A DNA stretch of 64,000 nucleotides from Allobacillus halotolerans (GTDB lineage Bacteria; Bacillota; Bacilli; Bacillales; Alkalibacillaceae): NCBI RefSeq assembly GCF_028743495.1, contig NZ_CP117968.1; one strand, written 5' to 3'. The notes under the pieces are model-generated. The model saw only the letters and a list, made by a program, of their open reading frames with translations, was not told where the DNA came from and made no database searches. Both the position numbers and the translations under genes were made by a program. Below, one piece after another: positions 60,259 to 64,000 of the stretch; the stretch's first letter is position 1, and each line of letters begins with the position of its first letter.

Positions 60259-61386
60259 TTATTTGTTATACAATTTTATGTATTCATTACTAACAGAACT
60301 CCAATTAAAAGCTTTTGAATTCACTATACAGTTTTTGGAAATATTGCTATAATTCATAATAATATTTTCAATTGCAGTTACGATAGCATTTGTTTCAGCT
60401 GGATCAACAGGATAACCTATCTCTCCTTCCTCAAAAAAACCATCTATGCCTTGTCCTTTAGTATAAACCACTGGAAGGCCTCTAGACATAGCCTCTATAT
60501 ATACTAATCCAAAAGTCTCCCTATGGGAAGGCATAACGAAAATGTCACAATTATCCATTATTTCAAGGATTTTTTCTCTCTCATTTAAATAGCCATGATA
60601 AAAAACGTTAGATGTTAAACCTAATTTCTTAATGTAGTCTTTAACACTTTTTAATTGTGGACCATTTCCTATAATATCTAACGTCATATCATAATTTATT
60701 TTTAGTATGTTTAAAACTTCTAGTACTTTTTTAATGTTTTTATTTTTGTTAAGATTCCCTATGAACAGTAATTTTATATTTTTCGAATCTAAATTTTTAG
60801 GCTTTAATAGCTTACTTCTATGCCAATAATTATCTATGCCATTAGGAATAACAATACATTTGTTTTTTATTTTATTGACTACATTAAAGGGAAGCATAGA
60901 TAAGAGTTTATCCTTATATGAATGGGAAATAAAAACAATAAATTTCGCGTTCGTTAATATTTTATACATATATGGTCTCAAATGAAACAAATATTTATAA
61001 AACCAATTCAGATCTGTGTTTCTAACATTAACAATATATTCGATTCCGTAATCTTTGTATAGTTCATAAGCTGTACCACCATCGCTATAAACTGTGTGGG
61101 CATGCACTAAATCAATAGAGCATTTTGATTGCAAAATCTTTTTAATTTCATTCTTTTGCTTATTTACTTTCCTGAGATAAAATAATCGATGGTATTTTTT
61201 CAATATTGGCCTATAGTAGTAGCTGACATTTTTATACTCCTTAGATAATTGGTTTATTCCAATTTGTTCTTTTTTTCGTACTGGTATAAAAACTTCTTGG
61301 TCATGACCTTCTAAAGATATTTGCTTAAACATATTACTGTATAATTTATTGCCAATATAATATGAACATAGATGTAAAACCTTCAT
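60259..61386 (-). CDS. Glycosyltransferase family 4
   Basis: A 375-residue GT-B glycosyltransferase: acceptor domain to about 190, then IPNGIDNYW, LLFIGNLNKNKNIKKVLEVLNIL, LDIIGNGPQL, VFYHGYLNEREKILEIM and the E-x7-E-like FVMPSHRETFGLVYIEAMSRGLPVV. No signal or membrane helix. It adds a sugar to the repeat unit on the cytoplasmic side. Confidence 0.88.
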   Translation of the reverse strand: MKVLHLCSYYIGNKLYSNMFKQISLEGHDQEVFIPVRKKEQIGINQLSKEYKNVSYYYRPILKKYHRLFYLRKVNKQKNEIKKILQSKCSIDLVHAHTVYSDGGTAYELYKDYGIEYIVNVRNTDLNWFYKYLFHLRPYMYKILTNAKFIVFISHSYKDKLLSMLPFNVVNKIKNKCIVIPNGIDNYWHRSKLLKPKNLDSKNIKLLFIGNLNKNKNIKKVLEVLNILKINYDMTLDIIGNGPQLKSVKDYIKKLGLTSNVFYHGYLNEREKILEIMDNCDIFVMPSHRETFGLVYIEAMSRGLPVVYTKGQGIDGFFEEGEIGYPVDPAETNAIVTAIENIIMNYSNISKNCIVNSKAFNWSSVSNEYIKLYNK

Positions 61387-61522
61387 GTTATCACCATACC
61401 TCGTATATCCTATATATTTTAATAATGGACTGACTAATAATTATTTGTTTATATTAAACTAACAAGTAAATCAACTTTATAACTCAATATACAAGATATT
61501 ATTAAACTAGACCCTCTTATTT

Positions 61523-62689
61523 TTATCTTGTAGTTTCAGCTTTCTCCCAAAAAGGCTTTGCCTTACCAGTAAATATGTTATATACCCCAATCCATTGAGC
61601 AATAATTGTAACATTATAATAATAAATTAATGTAAGGTATTTGTTGTCCGTTTTGGTTACTAGTTTCGTTAAAGCCATTAAGTAAAATAAAATTTGTCCT
61701 GTGAAAGTAATAGCATAAAATATCGAGTGTTGAACAAGCATAAGATTAGATATAAATACAAGCAAATGTGAAATCCAAAGTAAATACCTACATGTTCTGT
61801 GGCCAAAATAGAAATAAGAAAACCATTTATATCTAAATATATTTAACAGTCTAATATCAGGGATTATTTTTTCTAGTATTCTTCGGTTCATCCTGATTTT
61901 ACGACCAAACTCATCCCCAACCTCTTCCCCTACTTTTTCATAAGCAATAGCATCATGGTTACATATTGCACGTCTTCCTTTTAGTACAAAATGTAATGGC
62001 ATAGCACTATCATGCGATTTTATAAGATCAAAGTTATAATAGTCTTTATTTCTACATGCATATAAAGCTCCATTTCCAGCTGTAATGCTTTGTATATTCC
62101 CTTCTATTTCTCGGATTGCTAGATCACTGTTCCAGTAACTTGACTCTGAGCTACTTATATCACTTACCTCTGTATTTATTATAGAAAGCTTTCCTGTAAC
62201 ATATGCAATATCAGGTGATGAAAAAGCGGCCATTAATTCTGAAATAGAATTTTTATCAAGGAGGGAATTTGCATCAGTCATAACTAAATACTCGGTTTCC
62301 ACTAATTTTTGGGCTTCATTTTGTGCATTAGTTTTTCCCTTTCGCTCCCTAACTTCATACAATCTGATATTTATATCTTTATTTTCTTCTATAAATTCAT
62401 TAACAATTTTGTTAGTACTATCTGAACTATTATCAGAAGTTATTAAAAACTCGATTTTTTCTTTAGGATAATTTAATTCAGTTAAGTTTTTAAGTTTATG
62501 TAAAATCACTTTCTCTTCGTTATGAGCAACAACCATAACAGTAACTGTCGGTTGATGATTATAATCTTTAACTAATTTTCTGTTTTTATATATATGGGAA
62601 ATTACTTTTAGTGAGAAAGGATAACCGACCATCCCCCAAAAAATTATAAATCCAAACATAAAAAAAATGATTTTGTGTACTAATTCCAT
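61523..62689 (-). CDS. Glycosyltransferase family 2, membrane-anchored
   Basis: A 388-residue GT-A enzyme with an N-terminal helix, nucleotide-binding TVTVMVVAHNEEKVI, SDNSSDST, YLVMTDANSLLD (DxD-like), AGNGALYACR, RMNRRILEKI (QxxRW-like position) and three C-terminal helices. The layout resembles processive synthase-like GT2 proteins. ATG 62689 follows GAGGGGGA; a longer frame to 62719 lacks a ribosome site. Confidence 0.85.
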   Translation of the reverse strand: MELVHKIIFFMFGFIIFWGMVGYPFSLKVISHIYKNRKLVKDYNHQPTVTVMVVAHNEEKVILHKLKNLTELNYPKEKIEFLITSDNSSDSTNKIVNEFIEENKDINIRLYEVRERKGKTNAQNEAQKLVETEYLVMTDANSLLDKNSISELMAAFSSPDIAYVTGKLSIINTEVSDISSSESSYWNSDLAIREIEGNIQSITAGNGALYACRNKDYYNFDLIKSHDSAMPLHFVLKGRRAICNHDAIAYEKVGEEVGDEFGRKIRMNRRILEKIIPDIRLLNIFRYKWFSYFYFGHRTCRYLLWISHLLVFISNLMLVQHSIFYAITFTGQILFYLMALTKLVTKTDNKYLTLIYYYNVTIIAQWIGVYNIFTGKAKPFWEKAETTR

Positions 62690-62734
62690 ACCAATCCCCC
62701 TCATTAAACAAAAAATCAAAGACTAATTAGCTTT

Positions 62735-63382
62735 TTAAAATTCTTCTTTTGACCTAATTTTTTTTGCAGGGACGCCTGCATATACAGCATTGCTATCAAC
62801 ATCTTTTAAAACAAGAGCTCCTGCACCTATTGTGGATTTTTGACCAATCTTATAAATTCCTGTTACAGTGGTACTTCCCATGCCAATAAAAACTTCTTTT
62901 TCAATCGTTATCGAAGCACCCACAGTTGCTTGGGAAGAGATTAAACACGCATCTCCTATAGAAGAATGATGCGCAATTACTGCTCCTGGACTAATAATGC
63001 AAAAGTCATTAATTCTTACTTTTGTCCAGATATAGGCATTAGCTTGAATATAAACTCCCTTACCAATTGTTGCACTTGGACTAATAACCGCCGTAGGATG
63101 AATAAGTGTTGGAGTACTTCCGCCCAGCTTATTAATTCTTGTCATAATTTCATTTCTAACTTTATTGTTTCCTATTGCAACTATAAATTGCTTATTCTTA
63201 ATTGATTCAACACTAATCCTCGAGAATTTATTAATTACTTTTTTTTTCATAACTTTAGTATTGATTATTTTTTTATCTTCATCATAGAATCCTTTAACGT
63301 CATATCCCAGAATTTCTGCTAACTCACACATTGCTTCTCCGTATGTTCCAGCGCCAATTATATAAACCTCTTTGTGCGACAT
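62735..63382 (-). CDS. Sugar O-/N-acyltransferase (NeuD/PglD-like, left-handed beta helix)
   Basis: A 215-residue protein: N-terminal Rossmann-like VYIIGAGTYGEAMCELAEILGY and C-terminal hexapeptide repeats (PTAVISPSATIGKGVYIQANAYI ... VIAHHSSIGDACLIS ... GAGALVLKDVDSNAVYAGVPAKKIR). His in AHHSSIG fits the PglD catalytic base. ATG 63382 follows AAGGAG. It probably acetylates an amino sugar made for the initiating sugar transferase encoded just upstream. Confidence 0.87.
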   Translation of the reverse strand: MSHKEVYIIGAGTYGEAMCELAEILGYDVKGFYDEDKKIINTKVMKKKVINKFSRISVESIKNKQFIVAIGNNKVRNEIMTRINKLGGSTPTLIHPTAVISPSATIGKGVYIQANAYIWTKVRINDFCIISPGAVIAHHSSIGDACLISSQATVGASITIEKEVFIGMGSTTVTGIYKIGQKSTIGAGALVLKDVDSNAVYAGVPAKKIRSKEEF

Positions 63383-63408
63383 ACTTTCAATTCTCCTTCT
63401 TGACATTA

Positions 63409-64000
63409 CTATTCAGATGTCCCTCTAAATTTTTCGGGTTGAGCTGTATCAGTATTAATACCTTCTCTTTTGAACACCTTTATAATTGTTTTTAAAAATA
63501 TTTTTAAATCCATAATAAATGAAATATTATCAACATAATAAACATCAAAATTAAATTTCTCTTCCCATCTTAAATCATTTCTTCCATTAGTTTGAGCTAG
63601 TCCGGATAGGCCTGGTCGCACATTATGTCTGCGTTTTTGTTTTTTATTATAGTAACGTAAATATTCTACCCTTAATGGTCTTGGGCCGATAAAACTCATA
63701 TCTCCTTTTATTATATTTATTAGTTCTGGGAGTTCATCAAGCGAAGTGGAGCGTAAAAAAGCACCGAACTTAGTTAATCTATAGTTATCAGGAAGTAAAT
63801 TTCCTTCATGATCTCTTTCATTCGTCATGGTTCTAAATTTATATAGAATGAAGATTCTTTCATTAAGTCCAGGTCTACTCTGTTTATAGATAACAGGGCT
63901 ACCTAACTTGAATCGCACAAGCAAAGCAATTAATCCTAACAGAGGACTAAGAACAATTACTGCAATTAATGAGAGCAGAATATCTAATACTCTTTTTAAA
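63409..64000 (-). CDS. Initiating sugar transferase (bacterial sugar transferase family), 5' end outside window
   Basis: The frame runs from the window edge (KRVLDILLSLIAVIVLSPLL, the membrane hairpin) through GSPVIYKQSRPGLNERIFILYKFRTM, LRSTSLDELPELINIIKGDMSFIGPRP and VRPGLSGLAQTNGRN, the signature of phosphoglycosyl transferases of the PglC/WcaJ type. It loads the first sugar phosphate on undecaprenyl phosphate. An internal TTG at 63924 is not the true start. Confidence 0.9.
   Translation of the reverse strand, partial: LKRVLDILLSLIAVIVLSPLLGLIALLVRFKLGSPVIYKQSRPGLNERIFILYKFRTMTNERDHEGNLLPDNYRLTKFGAFLRSTSLDELPELINIIKGDMSFIGPRPLRVEYLRYYNKKQKRRHNVRPGLSGLAQTNGRNDLRWEEKFNFDVYYVDNISFIMDLKIFLKTIIKVFKREGINTDTAQPEKFRGTSE

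Overview
The window looks like chromosome of a low-GC, probably moderately halophilic or alkaliphilic Bacillaceae (Bacillota). Supporting signs are strong AGGAGG-type ribosome binding sites, frequent TTG/GTG starts, LPXTG surface proteins with class C sortases, an extremely acidic stretch in the largest surface protein, and IS66, IS21, ISL3 and IS1182 family elements. Almost every gene is on the minus strand; the plus-strand exceptions are two transposon cargoes and one Crp/Fnr regulator. No rRNA, tRNA or CRISPR was seen.

Layout. 0-2.2 kb: MOSC protein (cut by the edge) and a NERD/zinc-ribbon protein. 2.5-10.9 kb: a sortase-assembled pilus island made of a VWA tip pilin, a backbone pilin and two class C sortases. 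A response regulator is its last gene and a soluble histidine kinase sits just upstream as its own unit. A perfect 8-bp direct repeat with 11-bp period lies before the first pilin gene and is a likely regulator box. 11.1-13.6 kb: an intact IS66-family element. 14.1-19.8 kb: an oligopeptide ABC importer (dppC-B-D-F plus binding lipoprotein). 20.1-36.4 kb: an amino-acid/peptide catabolic region. It holds a class V aminotransferase, a Crp/Fnr regulator, DUF3830, a DAO-type FAD oxidoreductase, three alternating M20-M24 metallopeptidase pairs, and an XRE-cupin regulated operon. That operon encodes a DapA-family lyase and a three-subunit FAD/[2Fe-2S] amine dehydrogenase resembling hydroxyproline catabolism. 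Import, peptide hydrolysis and imino-acid oxidation would fit together as use of proline- or hydroxyproline-rich peptides (inference).

36.6-47.9 kb: an AT-rich island bounded by two nearly identical inverted ISL3 copies. It carries a compact DNA methyltransferase - DUF262 - HEPN operon (candidate defence system), an IS1182 relic, a dead IS21 element splitting a membrane-protein gene, a recQ relic and small orphan genes. 46-53.2 kb: an RraA-like / TRAP transporter / nitrilase / AEC transporter / GntR catabolic operon with a GntR-type operator at its promoter. 53.4-64 kb: pgcA, ugd and a Wzx/Wzy-type exopolysaccharide cluster that runs off the right edge.

The most striking unexplained feature is a family of 21-bp tandem repeat arrays at four intergenic loci (883-1092, 2250-2438, 11064-13751 and 28904-29071), all in the same orientation. 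The third array is split by the IS66 element. Removing the element and one copy of its 8-bp target duplication restores the 21-bp phase exactly.
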